64,000 bases of DNA from Eleusine coracana subsp. coracana. Its lineage: Eukaryota > Streptophyta > Magnoliopsida > Poales > Poaceae. The stretch is taken from assembly GCA_032690845.1 (NCBI GenBank), contig CM064427.1:15883501-15947500 (forward strand), read 5' to 3'. Positions 24,216 to 36,267 of this stretch are shown piece by piece. The notes below the pieces were generated by a model. That model searched no databases. It saw only the letters and a program-made list of their open reading frames with translations, and was not told the origin of the DNA. How positions within the stretch are numbered: position 1 is the first letter of the stretch; every line of letters begins with the position of its first letter. The position numbers and the translations under genes are program-made.

Positions 24216-27200
24216 CCGTAGATCTAATTAGTCTTTTGTTCCTGTTTGCTGTAGCAATTTAATCACAAAGGATTCTAGCACTACTCAGGTGATACTCTCC
24301 TCTTTCCTTAGCAGCCTTACTTGTTGTATTTCAATTCCCGTTTTTCTTGATTTCATCTATTTGTTCATCATTGATTTGGATACTTGTTTTTCACTATACT
24401 TGGATTACCTTTACGTTTTGATGTGTTAATGAAGGGCCGTATCTAATATTAGTTCAGTATGTTTTTGCAGCATATTTGTTCTTTGGTTTTTTTTTGGTAC
24501 GTTGTTGATATGTATTCTAGCTGTCTCATTGCCGTATCCGTGTCCATCAGCGTTTCAGACACAGACACGGGTATTGAATGGGGAGACGAGGCGGCTACGG
24601 CGGCTATTGAAGAGGGACGAGGGAGGTAGAGTTTGCAGCTGCAGGAGTTTGTGATATACTCTAGTTTTTCGTTGGCCTGTTAATTGCCTTGAATAGCGGT
24701 GTGTGATAGGATGGGCCGCCCCTGCAAATGGCTGTCATTTGTAATGGTTGTCAATTTTATGGGCCGCCATTAGAAATGGTATCTAGCAACGATTGATTTC
24801 ACAGAGCCTCCTGGGACTACTGTAGTGGTTGTTGTTCAGGAAAATATTAACAAATTGAAGCTTTAAATAATCTTCACCTTCCTTCTTGTCACTTAAAAAC
24901 TTTCCCATCACATGCAATTATTGATACGAGCAAAATTAGTTTATCTGGATAGCCTCCAGGTGCAACAAATATTATTACAATGACAATGTTGTTTGACTAC
25001 TTGGATCTTTCATCTAAAATAAAATTAATCTCTGACTTGAACACCAAGGACATTGGCTAGGCTTTGTATATATAGGATGGCTCTTTATGGCATTATTCGT
25101 TGATCGTGTATGAACTTGACAGACCAATGTGTGGAGGGTGAGGACTAGAACTAAGAGATAAATGTGGTGACCGTATTTATTTGTGACACACATGGGATGA
25201 ATATGCCTATCACTAATCAGTCAATAGATCATATCATGTTGTGGGAAACTTTTTTTTTCCTACAACTACTTTATTTTTACTAGGAAAATCAAAAAGCTCT
25301 AGGAAAACCGGTGAATTCTAGTATAGATATCCTTAAGTCTAAAGAAATACAACATCATTTAGTCATCACTATTTTGATTTATTTACTTTGTTCCAGACTA
25401 GTGCCACTATATATCACTATTATTTATCTCTATAGCTCCGTGAAGAGCACCACCACCACTCATCTTCATTGCTACTTTGGTCGCGACACAACCTTGCCCA
25501 CCGATTACTTAATTTCAATCAAGCTATTGCAAGACAGGTAATTTGAAGTACTCTTCTATCCATACAAATATGAAAAACTGCAAGGAGGATAGAATTTGAA
25601 TGACACAGGGTAAATGTGGTGACCATATTGTGTGTGGTGCTCACAAGATAATGTTCCCATCACATATTAGTCTATGCAATAGTTATTGCTGCAGTGAGAG
25701 CAACATTTCCCGTGATAGCATCACTAACCATCTCGTAGGGGTGATGGAAACAAACTATTAACAACTCGACTATAAAAATGAAATTCTTCTCCAACTTGAA
25801 TGTGAAGGATATTTCTTACTATTGACCCATGCCTTTATATATAGGATGTCACTTATATTGCATCATTTGTTCCATTTATCATGTATTGTCCTGAGATGTC
25901 GACTCAAGCAGGTGAGGAGTTTAACTATGGGGGTAAATGTGGTGTCTATATTTGTGTGTGACACACGTGGGCAGATGGGCCTATCACATATCAATCTATC
26001 CTTGAATATTATTAGAGCTCTAACCCCTTCTTATTCATCACTATTTTAATGCATTTCAATAATTTTTGACTAATATTTTGTTGATGAGGCATGCGGGTAT
26101 CCTTTTGCTTCATTGCAATATATCTGGTAAACAAGGATCCCATGAAATTTAAACTTCGTTGCCATGTTGTGTCTATGTGGAGTTGACTCTGGTTGCCATA
26201 GGATCATTTATAACTTGTATATCAAGACAATGGACACTTTTGGGCCCACTTTTAAAAAATCCATGACTTTATATGATCCACGATATGTAAATGTTATTGT
26301 TATCATGACTTTAGGATAACTAACTTCATCTATATGTTGAATTTTGTATCCATGAATTGCTCAAACAGGTATCTTGGTTCTATACAATTCTTTTAGGTGA
26401 GTCTATACCAACATATCTGAGCTAGTTACAATGAGAATGCTATTTACCTAGAAGTGTCAATAACTGCTTGATATGGGTGATAAAGACCAACTATCGACTA
26501 CTTAGCGAAAATGAAATTCATCTTCCACTTGAACAGTAGGGATGTTGCCAATGTTCTACAGAGGCCTTGTACATGTTGGATCTCTTTTTATGACATTATT
26601 GGATTCATCAAATATGATCAGGCCCACGTAAGAGAGAATATGGTGACCATATTTGTGCGTGGCACACATAGACGAACATGGCCATCACATATTTGTCTTT
26701 GCAACAATTCTTGTCACAGTGAGAGCAATAACCCCCCTGGTAGCATCATTAACTATCTCATAGGGGTGATGGAAATGAACTATTAACAACTCGACTCTAA
26801 AATGAAATGAATCTCCAACTTGAATGTCAAGGACATTTCCAACTATTAATCCATGCTTTTTATACATAAGATTTCTCTTTGTCACATCATTAGATTCATT
26901 GATTGTATATGTTCCTAGATGGCAAACATGAGGAGGTGAGAAGTTTAACTAGGGGGGGGGGGCGTCTTCTTCTCCTTCTCCTCGTTCTGCTTCTGCTTCT
27001 TCTTCTCCTTCTCCTTCTCCATTTACTCCTCCCTCTTCGCTTTCTCCTTCTCCTCTTCCTCATGCTCCTCCTCCTCCTACTCCTCCTTGTTTCATGTGTT
27101 GAATCCCTTTTCGTTCCTACGTCGTAGATCCATGGAGAATGAGCATCTTTTTGGTTACCCGATGGAACTCCTCCCCGTCAACATGAGTCCTGCACTATCC

Positions 27201-29113
27201 GCCCATTCAGCTGATACATCCCGTCCTTTAATTACTAAATCTCCCCTGCCTCACTGTGGTGTTAATATGTTGTGTTCTTTGATTTCCATATACTACATGT
27301 ATTGATTCCATATGATTGGATAGTTTGCCATCTATTGTTATGGATCTCCCCTGCCTCACTTTGGTATTAATAAGTTGTGCTCTTTGATTTCCATATACTA
27401 TATGCATTGATTCCATATGATAGGATCGTTTGTCATCTATTGTTATGTTGGAACCCACTGTTGTTGTCATATTTATTTATCATAATGACTTCAATTCGAT
27501 GTGGTTATTATTGCTATTTGTTGGTAGAAACTGCATGGATAGTGGTTGATAGATCAAGACAAGACACATGGCTATTGATTCAAAAAGAGAATCCAATTTT
27601 CTTTTTTGAATGGACATTGTCATCCTATTGCTTCTTTTGGGTATGCAAAATTTAGCAATAAAAACTTAGTTTTTGTATTGCCTTGAGAAAGAGAGTTATT
27701 TTTGTTAGTGTTGAACAATTATTCCTTACTCCATCACAGTAACATTTGGTTGTGTTTCCTTTGGAGCAGTTGACGATAATTTGGTCAGTGATGAGCCGCC
27801 TAGCATGATCACTAATCCTGTCCTAACACTAGCGAAGGAGAGCTATAATTAGAGAGTACATTGTTTTATGGAATTCAGAAGACTGTAGATCTAATTAGTC
27901 TTTTGTCCTCCTTTGCTCTAGCAAGTGAATCACAAAGGACTCTAGCACTACTCAGGTGACACTCTCCTCTTTCCTTATCAGCCTTACTTATTGTATTTCA
28001 ATTCCCGTTGTTCTTGATTTCATCAATTAGTTCATCATTGATTTGGATACTTTTTTTTCACTATACTTGGATTACCTTGATGTTTTGATGTGATTAATGA
28101 AGGGTCATATCTAATATTAGCTCAATATATTTTGACAGCTATCTCACTGCCGTATCCATGTCCGTTAGTGTTTTAGACACGGAAACGGGTATAGGTGGCA
28201 AGATCTAAATAGGGAGACGAGGCAGCTGTGGCGACTATTGAATATGGATGAGGGAGGTAGAGTTTGCGGCTGTAGGAGTCTCTGATATACGCCAGTTTTT
28301 CGTAGGCCTATTAGTTGACTTGAATAGTGACGGGTGATAGGATGGGCCGCCCCTACAAATGGCTTTCCATTTGTAATGGTGGTCAGTTTTATGGACCACT
28401 GTTAAAAATGGTCTCTTGCGACGATTCATTTCATGGAGCCTTCTGGGGCTACTGCAGCATTGGACTTCTTTCTTACCCGTCGCTATGTTGATTATGATTC
28501 TACCACTATAGGCGTATTTCGTGGAAGTGGTAGTTGTTCAAGGTGAGATTACCAAGTTGAAGCTTTAAATCTTCAGCTTCCTTCTTTTCAATTAAAACTT
28601 TCCCACCAGATGAAATTATTGATATGAGCTAAATTAATTTATCTGGATAGACTCTAGGTGCAATAATTATTATTAAAATGAAAATGTTGTTCAACTACTT
28701 GGATCTGTCATCTAAAACAAAATTATTCTCTGACTTGAACACCAAGGACATTGGCCAGGCTTTGTATATATAGGATGACCCTTTATGGTATTATTCATTG
28801 ATCGCATATGAACTTGAGAGACTAATGTGTGGAGTGTGAGGACTTGAACTAAGAGATAAATGTGGTGAATGTATTTATGTGTGACACACACGTGATGAAT
28901 ATGCCTATCGCTAATCAGTCTATAGATCATGTCATGTTCTAGGGAAACTGTTGTAGGGAAACGTCTTTTCCTACGACTACTTTATTTTTACTAGGAAAAT
29001 AAAAAAGCTCTAGGAAAACCAGTGAATTCTAGTATAGCTATCCTCGAGTCTAAAGAAATACAACACCTTCTAATTCATCACTATTTTGATTTATTTACAT
29101 CGTTCCAGAGGGG

Positions 29114-29135
29114 ATGCGGGGCTGGGAGGGGACGC
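29114..29135. repeat. 22-bp GC-rich block matching an inverted copy at 31343-31364
   Basis: In array unit 3 a 28-bp GC-rich insert (29110-29137) splits the phrase ttccaga/ctagtgcc, which is unbroken in unit 2 at 25391. Positions 29114-29135 of the insert are the exact reverse complement of 31343-31364, about 2.2 kb away. This looks like templated filler DNA from break repair. Confidence 0.75.
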
Positions 29136-29399
29136 GACTAGTGCCACTCTATATCACTATTATTTGTCTCTATAGCTCCATGAAGAGCACCACCGCCACT
29201 CATCTTCATTGCTACTTCGGTTGCTACACAGTCTTGCTCACTGATCACTCAAATTCAATCAAGCTATTGCAAGACAGGTCTTGTATCCATACAAACATGA
29301 AAAACTGCAAATAGAAAGAATCGGAGAAGGGACCCATGGGCGTAACTCTGGTGACTATATTTGTGCGTGAGGCACCCGGAGGGATGAGGATGCTGTCAG

Positions 29400-30840
29400 G
29401 CATCAGTTTATCCTAAGAAAAACAATATATATCCACTTTTGATCATCTCTTTTCTCTTTACAACATGAAACCCACTCATCCTTTTCAGCATACTGCTTAT
29501 ATCCCTCGAAAAAGAGTAGCCTATTGTTCATTTTCTTTGCAAGTCCACCTCCCCCCCCCCCTTCCCCCCTCCCGATCATTCGAATTTTACTGCAGAAATT
29601 AAGGGGTGTTCGTTTCTAAGGGCTAAAGCTAAACTTTAACCTAAAGTTTAGCATAAGGAAAACGAATATATGTGCTAAAGTTTATACTAAAGTTTAATAC
29701 AAGAGAGAAAAAGAGACTGAAAGGTAGGCTAAACTTTTGCCTTCCAAAAGATGCTAAAGTTTAGTCCAAACTTTAGATGCTAAACTTTAGCACCTTATGA
29801 AAATGAACACCCTCTAAACCGTTGCGTGGCCAAAACCATTCTTCTAAACTTCATTGCGCCTTAGCAGACAAAACACCAGTCTAACGGAAAGGGCTTGGCA
29901 CCGTAGTGACAAAGAATTCTTTGATGGAACTCCTCAATGTGCTGTGTCGTCTTTCGCGACATATATGGTTTTTTACTAACAAAAGAAACTCCCTTTCCGT
30001 TTCATCTTATTTCCCAATATACTAGACAGAAGTAACCCAACTCTGAACCGGGCGAATCATTTCCTTTATCCAGCATACTAAAAAAAGCAACATCTTCGAA
30101 TTCTTTCCTTTGCTCACTGCATGATGAAACCAATCATTGCTTCCACATCAGGACAAAACAGCTATGGAATTCAAAAACTTCTTGCGAGTCTTGTTCTTCC
30201 AGCGGCCTTGCCCATAGATCAATCAATAATTTGTTATTTTTTTCCTTTTATAATTTGGTATATTTTCACCATGGCATCAACATTTGCTGAATTGTCTAGA
30301 ATTTTTAAACTTCTGAAGATGCATTTTGAGGCCCTTTTCAGGATTGGATACTGATGGACGGAGGTTTTCATCGAATACCTTCCTGTAGATAAGATCGGCA
30401 TGGTTACTGTATGGAAAAACTCCTCATTGCCAATTTTGCATATTATGCAAATCCCACAAGTAATATGCAATACATAGTTTATGCGTAGGGCACACGGAGG
30501 GTTGAGGTTGTCACGGATTAGTCTTCCATTGAATCTTTACCCTTTTATTAATTTATGTAACGTGGTCCGCCCTGATTTATTCTGCCTCCACAGTTTTTTT
30601 ACATGGTACAATCCGAGTCTGTCACCATGTCACACCAACCTCATAACTCCAGACTCGTACTTAATTACCCAGCAAACAGCACACCACCACCATCGTCTCC
30701 ACACCCTGCACGCAACGCGCTCTTGCTTGCTGGCAGCCAGCAATGGAAATGATCAAATAAAAGTTATACAAACAAGAGACGACATGATAAATACCAGCTT
30801 GATAAAGATATTGCACTACGAATTATTTTTGAAATGAAAG
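29400..30840. other. Diverged array-like modules and AT-rich DNA; no gene recognised
   Basis: Weak versions of the array module core appear at 29340-29400 (ggtgactatatttgtgcgtgaggcac) and 30474-30520 (atagtttatgcgtagggcacac), so the array family extends past its clear end. A C-rich run lies at 29550-29576. ORFs of 77-118 codons here have no recognisable features. Confidence 0.45.
29603..29814. mobile_element. Tourist-like MITE (212 bp)
   Basis: The ends are inverted repeats, ggggtgttcgttt at the left and aaatgaacaccctc at the right. Each is flanked by TAA (29600-29602 and 29815-29817), the 3-bp duplication of PIF/Harbinger elements. The inside is full of inverted ctaaagtttag units and can fold into a hairpin. 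It has no ORF. Confidence 0.75.
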
Positions 30841-31683
30841 GTGCATGTGCATATACTGATTTAATATGTATTTGTGGTTTATAATTCAATGTATTTTTTA
30901 AAAGCCCGTCGGTTTGGACGTGGGATGGGTCGACCTACTGAATCGTCGATCTGGCACATGAAAATGAGTCTATTGGATCACTGTCAATTGTAGGTGATAT
31001 CTAGGTGCACAGACCATGCACCGGTATTGGATCACTGTGGATCATATCACGGGGCAGCTGTCCGGTTTTGTTTGATCCCTTAAGCCGAGTGGATCGAACC
31101 AGAGCAGGCTCCTCTTCGCCAGCCGCCGCCATAGGGATGCCGCTCCCCACAGCCACCAGCTCCTCTCCACTGCCATAGGGACGCCGCTCCCTACTGGCTC
31201 CTCTCTGCTGCCACAGAGACGCAGCTCCGGACCAGCTCCTCTCCGTTGTAGCAGTGAAGACGCTTGCTGCCCGGCTCCTCTCTGTCATAGCAGCGATGCC
31301 GCTCGCTACTCCCCGCCCGTAGCAGCGACATAGATCTCCGCTGCGTCCCCTCCCAGCCCCGCATTGACTCCTGCTAATGCTATTTGGAAAATTGTTTTAA
31401 TTAAACAGCTTCACTAGTGAAGCAAACCAGTAAGCGCTGAAACTCATCACAAGCACATTTGTGTTGTGGGTTGATCCATGGGGTCTTGTGGGTCACCGTC
31501 AGATTTACGAATGGGTCACCGTGGTGCCACCTCCGTAGCTTTGTGGATCCTTGGATCAGCGACAACGATGGATCAATCCATGACGCCGCCCAAGCTGAAA
31601 AGCCCATATCAACACATGAGCACTCAATTCTTTGCTAGTGTAGACAAAAAAAAAACACCTTCTAGTTTATGCCTTTGCTCTTA
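30841..31683. other. Intergenic, GC-rich in part; no gene
   Basis: 31090-31380 repeats short blocks around gccgctccc and tagcagcga and gives low-complexity frames on both strands. No domain or splice pattern is seen. Confidence 0.45.
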
Positions 31684-32507
31684 GACTGACTCCAACAGCT
31701 ATGGCAAATGGAGAGGCAAAGACAAAAATGCCTCTTTGCGAGCTACTGTTCATCATGCAAAGCTCTCCAACAGAGGAGGCAAAATGTGAGGCATTTTGCC
31801 TTTGAGGAGAGAGGGGATGCAGAAATAGACTCCCTCTCTCCTCGAATGCATCTCGCGCGAGGTGGTCGGTGTGTGGGACCAGCGAGGTCGAGCAGGGGCA
31901 TCTCGATGAAGGACGGCGGGAGGGAGGCAGCGCAGTGGCCGGCGGCGCGATGGAGAACGGTGGGAAGGTGGCAGTTCGGTGAAGGGCGGCAGGAGGGAGG
32001 CAGCTCAGCGGCCGGCGGTGCAATGGAGAACAGCGGGAAGGTGGCGGCTCGGTGGAGGGGCGTCTCGGTGAAGGGCGGCGGGAGGGAGGCGGCTTAGCGG
32101 CCGTCGGCGCGGTGAAAGGCGACGCGGTGGAGGGCGGTCGGTGATCTGGGCGAGCGGCCGTCAACACGCGGGCCGACGGCGAATTTGGGCGGACGCCGCG
32201 CTGCGGGAGCTCCGACAAGAGCACGAGTGCGTCAAGGTCCTCGAACGCCGGCGGATCTGGACGAACGGAGGGTGGCACGGAGGGAGGCGGGCGTGGCAGA
32301 GGGAGGGAGACACGGAGGGAGGGAGACGCGGAGGGAGAGAGGCGCAGTGGAGGGAGGCGCGTGGTGGAGATGGCACGAACGGGAGCGAGCTGGCCGTTTG
32401 CCTCTCCAAATGCATCTTCTCTGTTGGAGTCACTCACGAGACCCATAGCCATATGCTACTATTCACACGAGGCAAAGGGAAAATGCCGTCTATTGTTGGA
32501 GTTAGCC
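31684..32507. mobile_element. PIF/Harbinger-like non-autonomous element (824 bp) with GC-rich interior
   Basis: Terminal inverted repeats gactgactccaaca and tgttggagttagcc are flanked by TTA on both sides (31681-31683 and 32508-32510), the expected duplication for this superfamily. The interior (31850-32390) is GC-rich, with repeats of ggcgggagggaggc and open frames on both strands. These frames come from composition and are not counted as genes. Confidence 0.75.
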
Positions 32508-32723
32508 TTAGAAAGATGAAAAACCCGTAGCAACGCACTGGCTCTTCCGTTGGACCTTACTGATTTCTACAGCTCGACAATAATCTACTGCAGCCAAAAT
32601 CTTTGCACTAATAACATTGCTCTAGCAGACATAAGTCCACACTCCAACGAAAAGTGCCAGGCAGTGCAAGCAGAGATCACGGCGCCAAACAGCAGATGGA
32701 TCGAGCACACGGCCACCCAAGAT

Positions 32724-32731
32724 ACACGTGT
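32724..32731. promoter_or_regulatory. G-box/ABRE core upstream of MFT copy 1
   Basis: The palindrome acacgtgt stands about 280 bp before the ATG. ACGT-core elements bind bZIP factors such as ABI5, a known regulator of MFT genes in seeds. Binding here is inference. Confidence 0.4.
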
Positions 32732-32923
32732 TGCACCCACGATCTCCAGCCTTGCAAGACAAGCAGCCGGAGTCCCTCACACAACCTCTCCACTACGCTC
32801 TGGCCGGCTTGGTCTGGGAAAAGTGACAGACAATCACACCACCATCATGCACCGTGCTTATCTCATGGGCAACTCATCGGCCAAACAAGTCCATGTCATC
32901 CTTCCACCACCCTCTGCCCCGCC

Positions 32924-32931
32924 TATATATA
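32924..32931 (+). promoter_or_regulatory. TATA box of MFT copy 1
   Basis: tatatata stands 80 bp before the ATG at 33011. The equivalents before copy 2 (51745) and in the ghost promoter (50951) sit in the same sequence context, after a ccaccaccctctc-like stretch. Confidence 0.6.
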
Positions 32932-33010
32932 CTCCTAGCCCACCTCTTCTCCCATCTCCATCGCCGCACAGCACACACACAGCATCCCAGAGCTCGGTGC
33001 TGACACCGGC

Positions 33011-34715
33011 ATGGCCGCGCACGTTGACCCGCTGGTTGTGGGGAGGGTGATCGGCGACGTGGTGGACCTGTTCGTGCCGTCGGTGGCCATGTCGGTGCGG
33101 TTCGGCACCAAGGACCTCACCAACGGTTGCGAGATCAAGCCATCGGTCGCTGCAGCCCTGCCGGTCATCCACATCGCCGGCAGGGCCAACGACCTCTTCA
33201 CCCTGGTCAGAACACTCCCTCGCATGCGGGCTAGTTCCTTTGTCCACCCAGTTCATCTGAATGCAGTGTTTTATCCGGCACAAGTGTCTTGATGTGTATC
33301 AAACTACTCTCTGCTTATTAATATTAGGTGATGACTGATCCAGATGCTCCGAGCCCCAGCGAGCCGTCCATGAGGGAATGGCTCCACTGGTAATAACTTC
33401 TGACCGTTCACATTTGGATTAATCCTATATATGTACTGAATTAATCCGTGGCCTTTTTCAATGTCAAGTATGTGGCTAATTTTGTTGCTTGTTTTGTGTG
33501 GCGCATCCACAAAGGCTGGTGGTGAACATACCAGGTGGAAGAGAGCCTTCTCAAGGTAAACTGTACACTCACGCCTAGCTGTATCTGTGTTGTTTGCTTG
33601 CTTTACTGTCGTTTTGTCCACAATTATTACATCACCTTTTTTGTCCACGTCCACTTCCAACTGCAGAGGCTCACCTGACGGTAGTACGTACTTTTTATTT
33701 TTGGTACTATTATTTTTAACCTTCTCATGAAGTCTCTCCTCAAACCAGCACATAAGACTTGCCATTTTCTTAATGAGATGATGGTAATAAGGGATAACCT
33801 TAGCAACTTCGTCAAGTAGTTTGACACATGCACGTGTGTTATTGGATCACATTGGACGACCGGATAAACCTCATCAATCAGGCCGTATGTAACAAGTTTA
33901 TCTATCTATCCCTACCTAAAAAGGGTGCACGTTACTTCTGTCAACCTGAAAGTAAAGTAGACTAGGAATTTTGATGATGGAAGTCCTGCAGGGTGGCCAT
34001 GCGCACGATTGCGGCCGATCCATTGCAATTTTTTTTTTTTTTGGAGGGATCCGATCCATTGTCCTCGCATGGCATAGAGCTGCAGGTCGGCAGCGGGCGG
34101 CCGAAACCTGTCTCGCCGGAAGGAGCAGGACGTGGCCAAGTTACCTGGCCTCCTCCACTGCGCGCGACGCCGGCCACGCCGCGTGTCGATCACCGGCCGC
34201 TCGCACTACCGGCCACCGGTTGGTGTAAGCCCCTGCCGAAGCGTTAGACTTGTCCACCCCCTACCAGGCTACCACACCTCACACCCCCTCTCTGCTTGGT
34301 GCCCAACACTTTATCCCGTTAATAATATTCCAGCAGGAAGATTGAGCTTGTTGTTTGATGCCGACCTGCTCGTTCGTGGAGTTTCATGATACAAACCCGC
34401 TTGGGTGCCTCCTCCAGGCAACACGTGTCCTCCAAGCTTTTGCTCCCTCTCTCTCCTTTGTGGGATAGTGCGCTGCTGACGCTCTTGTTGCATGTGGATT
34501 GATTTGCAGGTGAGGAAGTGGTGCCGTACATGGGCCCGCGGCCGCCGCTGGGCATCCACCGCTACGTCATGGTGCTCTACCAGCAAAAGTCACGCGTGGC
34601 GGCGCCGGCGCCGGCGGCAGGAGCTGACGCGGCGCGTGCAAGGTTCAGCACCCGGGCCTTCGCCGACCGCCACGAGCTGGGTCTTCCTGTCGCCGCCATG
34701 TACTTCAACGCATAG
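33011..34715 (+). CDS. MFT: MFT-like PEBP protein, copy 1, with a premature stop (167 aa, 4 exons)
   Basis: Exons 33011-33205, 33328-33389, 33515-33555, 34510-34715; sizes 195, 62, 41 and 206 nt follow the classic four-exon FT/TFL1/MFT plan and phases close. The protein has the PEBP motifs DPDAPSPSEP, the GIHRY segment and the MFT-type GEEVVPYMGPRPP block. TAG at 34713-34715 stands where copy 2 has CAG (Gln); reading on gives ten more codons (KEPASRRRHY) before TGA at 34746, so about 11 residues are lost. MFT proteins act in ABA and gibberellin control of seed dormancy and germination. The PEBP fold lies before the truncation, so activity could remain. A single C to T change explains the stop; a sequencing error is possible. 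Confidence 0.88.
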
Positions 34716-35156
34716 AAGGAGCCCGCCAGCCGCCGTCGCCATTACTGAGACTGATCGTCCGCGACGATGGTCACAAGACACCGCCGCCGGCCGACAATAA
34801 GACAAGCAAGAAGCCGCCGCCGGGCCGGGTGGTCGCCGCTCGTCGGCGTCTAGTCAAGAAGACAAATTTCCTTCCTTTCGTAGAACCTTTGCTCTGTATG
34901 TGCTTGTGATGTACAGGCCTGGTGATGTCGTTTTCCCCGTTCCCCTTTTAATCTACCCTGAACTGAAGAATAGAGTTGTTTCGTTAATAATTAATCAATT
35001 TCCTCTTAATTAGTTATTAGTACTCCCCGCATCTCATAGATAGAAAAAAATACCAATAAAAGTGTCCATGCAGCCTATGATGTACCATCAGAAACAACAA
35101 CCAGTTTTACAACAAGAGCAAGAGATGAGGAAAGACATGACAGAGGGAGGACGTTA

Positions 35157-35634
35157 GACTATCTCCAACGGTGGAGGAGACCCAAAACCCAAACTAGATG
35201 TCAATAAATGTTCCTGCAGCAGAAGAGTCACCATCCAAAAACATCGATCTCCAACGGAAATCTAAAAATGGATCCGATGAGGAGCTCTTTGGCTAGGCGG
35301 AAGGAGCAGCAGGGTGAAGGGGCGCCGCGCCATTCAATGCAGAGACGCGGGACCTCGGGCGACTCGGCGGCAAGCCATCAAATCTTGGCCGCGAGGGACA
35401 CGGTGGCCCCCCGATGCGTTGGGGGTGCTCGAGGGAGCTCACTTTGCGGTAGGGGAAGCCCGCGGGTGACAGGGGATATGGTGGCGGGAGATGCGGTAGC
35501 CGACAAGTGAAGTGGGCGGATCAAGCGGAGGCGGGGCACGCTAGGTCGCGGGGGCTAAGCGTCCTATTTGTGGGTCATAACCCAGGCCTCTCCCAATATG
35601 GTTTTCCTATTTAGGTACTTCGTTGGAGACTGTT
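35157..35634. mobile_element. Harbinger-like MITE candidate
   Basis: The left end gactatctccaacgg follows TTA, and the right end reads cgttggagactg. These are inverted and resemble the ends of the element at 31684-32507. The right-hand duplication is not clear and the interior ORF has no domain. Confidence 0.4.
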
Positions 35635-36232
35635 TTTCAAGGTTTTAGACCTATTTTGAGTTTGGTCACCATATGGGTGACCCATTAGAGGCAACCGTCA
35701 CACATACCTTAAATAAGATCTGGTGTGCTTCACACAAGTTCAGGATTTAGCGATCTAGCTGTTAATAGCAAAGATAGTTAGGAGTCAGAACTAGTAGTTA
35801 TGATATGAATAAGGGTTCTTGATCTTCTAAATGATTATCAACCCGCGTAGCACTACGGACCTCGCCAAGAAGTCTAAATCTCTATGTGAGAATCAAGGAA
35901 ACAGACAAAAATAAAAAAAAATACAACCAAATTGTAGGTACATAATTAAACTTTCAAGTTGGCCTCTTGCAAAACCGTAAATAATGAAACTATAATCAAT
36001 AAAATTAATCTAAGCAAAACGTCAAAAAACCTAATGAAATGATGCGGCTATATATGAGGACCCTGATTATGTTCCTTCTTTCCTGATCCCGAGTTTGTCA
36101 CTCTCCTACGTCACATCCTTGTAGATCCTTCAAATAAAAGCGGGAAAACAAAAATTTTGCATGGGTTCTTCTTGTGTACCTCTTGGCCCAGCTCGGCGAG
36201 TCCTCTGTTTTTCTTTTTCCCAGTGATTCTGC

Positions 36233-36235
<3 letters not shown>

Positions 36236-36266
<31 letters not shown>
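36236..36266. repeat. TA dinucleotide microsatellite
   Basis: About 15 uninterrupted TA units. Confidence 0.9.

Positions 36267-36267
<1 letters not shown>

Larger units (their letters stand above)
18140..29400 (+). repeat. Nested higher-order tandem array, about 11 kb, unit about 3.67 kb
   Basis: Landmarks repeat at fixed offsets. The phrase beginning attcattgatcgtgtatgaac occurs near 21437, 25100 and 28793 (spacing 3663 and 3693). The phrase aatttgaatgac/tg occurs at 18939, 21934 and 25593. G-tracts followed by cttcttctccttctcc occur at 20304, 23296 and 26953. Inside each unit, modules of about 300 and 730 bp share the core aaatgtggtgacc..tttgtgtgtg and the joint acttgaa(c/t)..caaggacat. 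The layout is a first unit 18205-20350 lacking its tail, two full units 21434-25090 and 25090-28750, and a partial unit to about 29310. No conserved reading frame runs through the copies. I do not recognise the parent sequence. Confidence 0.85.

Noticed and set aside
21437..29310. CRISPR array or centromeric satellite as an explanation for the repeats
   Set aside because: Units are kilobases long with internal modules and uneven spacing, in a gene-bearing nuclear region; neither pattern fits.
31667..32530. Long overlapping ORFs (up to 261 codons) on both strands
   Set aside because: They lie inside a Harbinger-like element and come from GC-rich short repeats; no domain, no splice pattern, and opposite frames are equally open.
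33304..33833. Minus-strand ORFs of 153 and 68 codons
   Set aside because: They overlap exons and introns of MFT copy 1 on the other strand and show no features.
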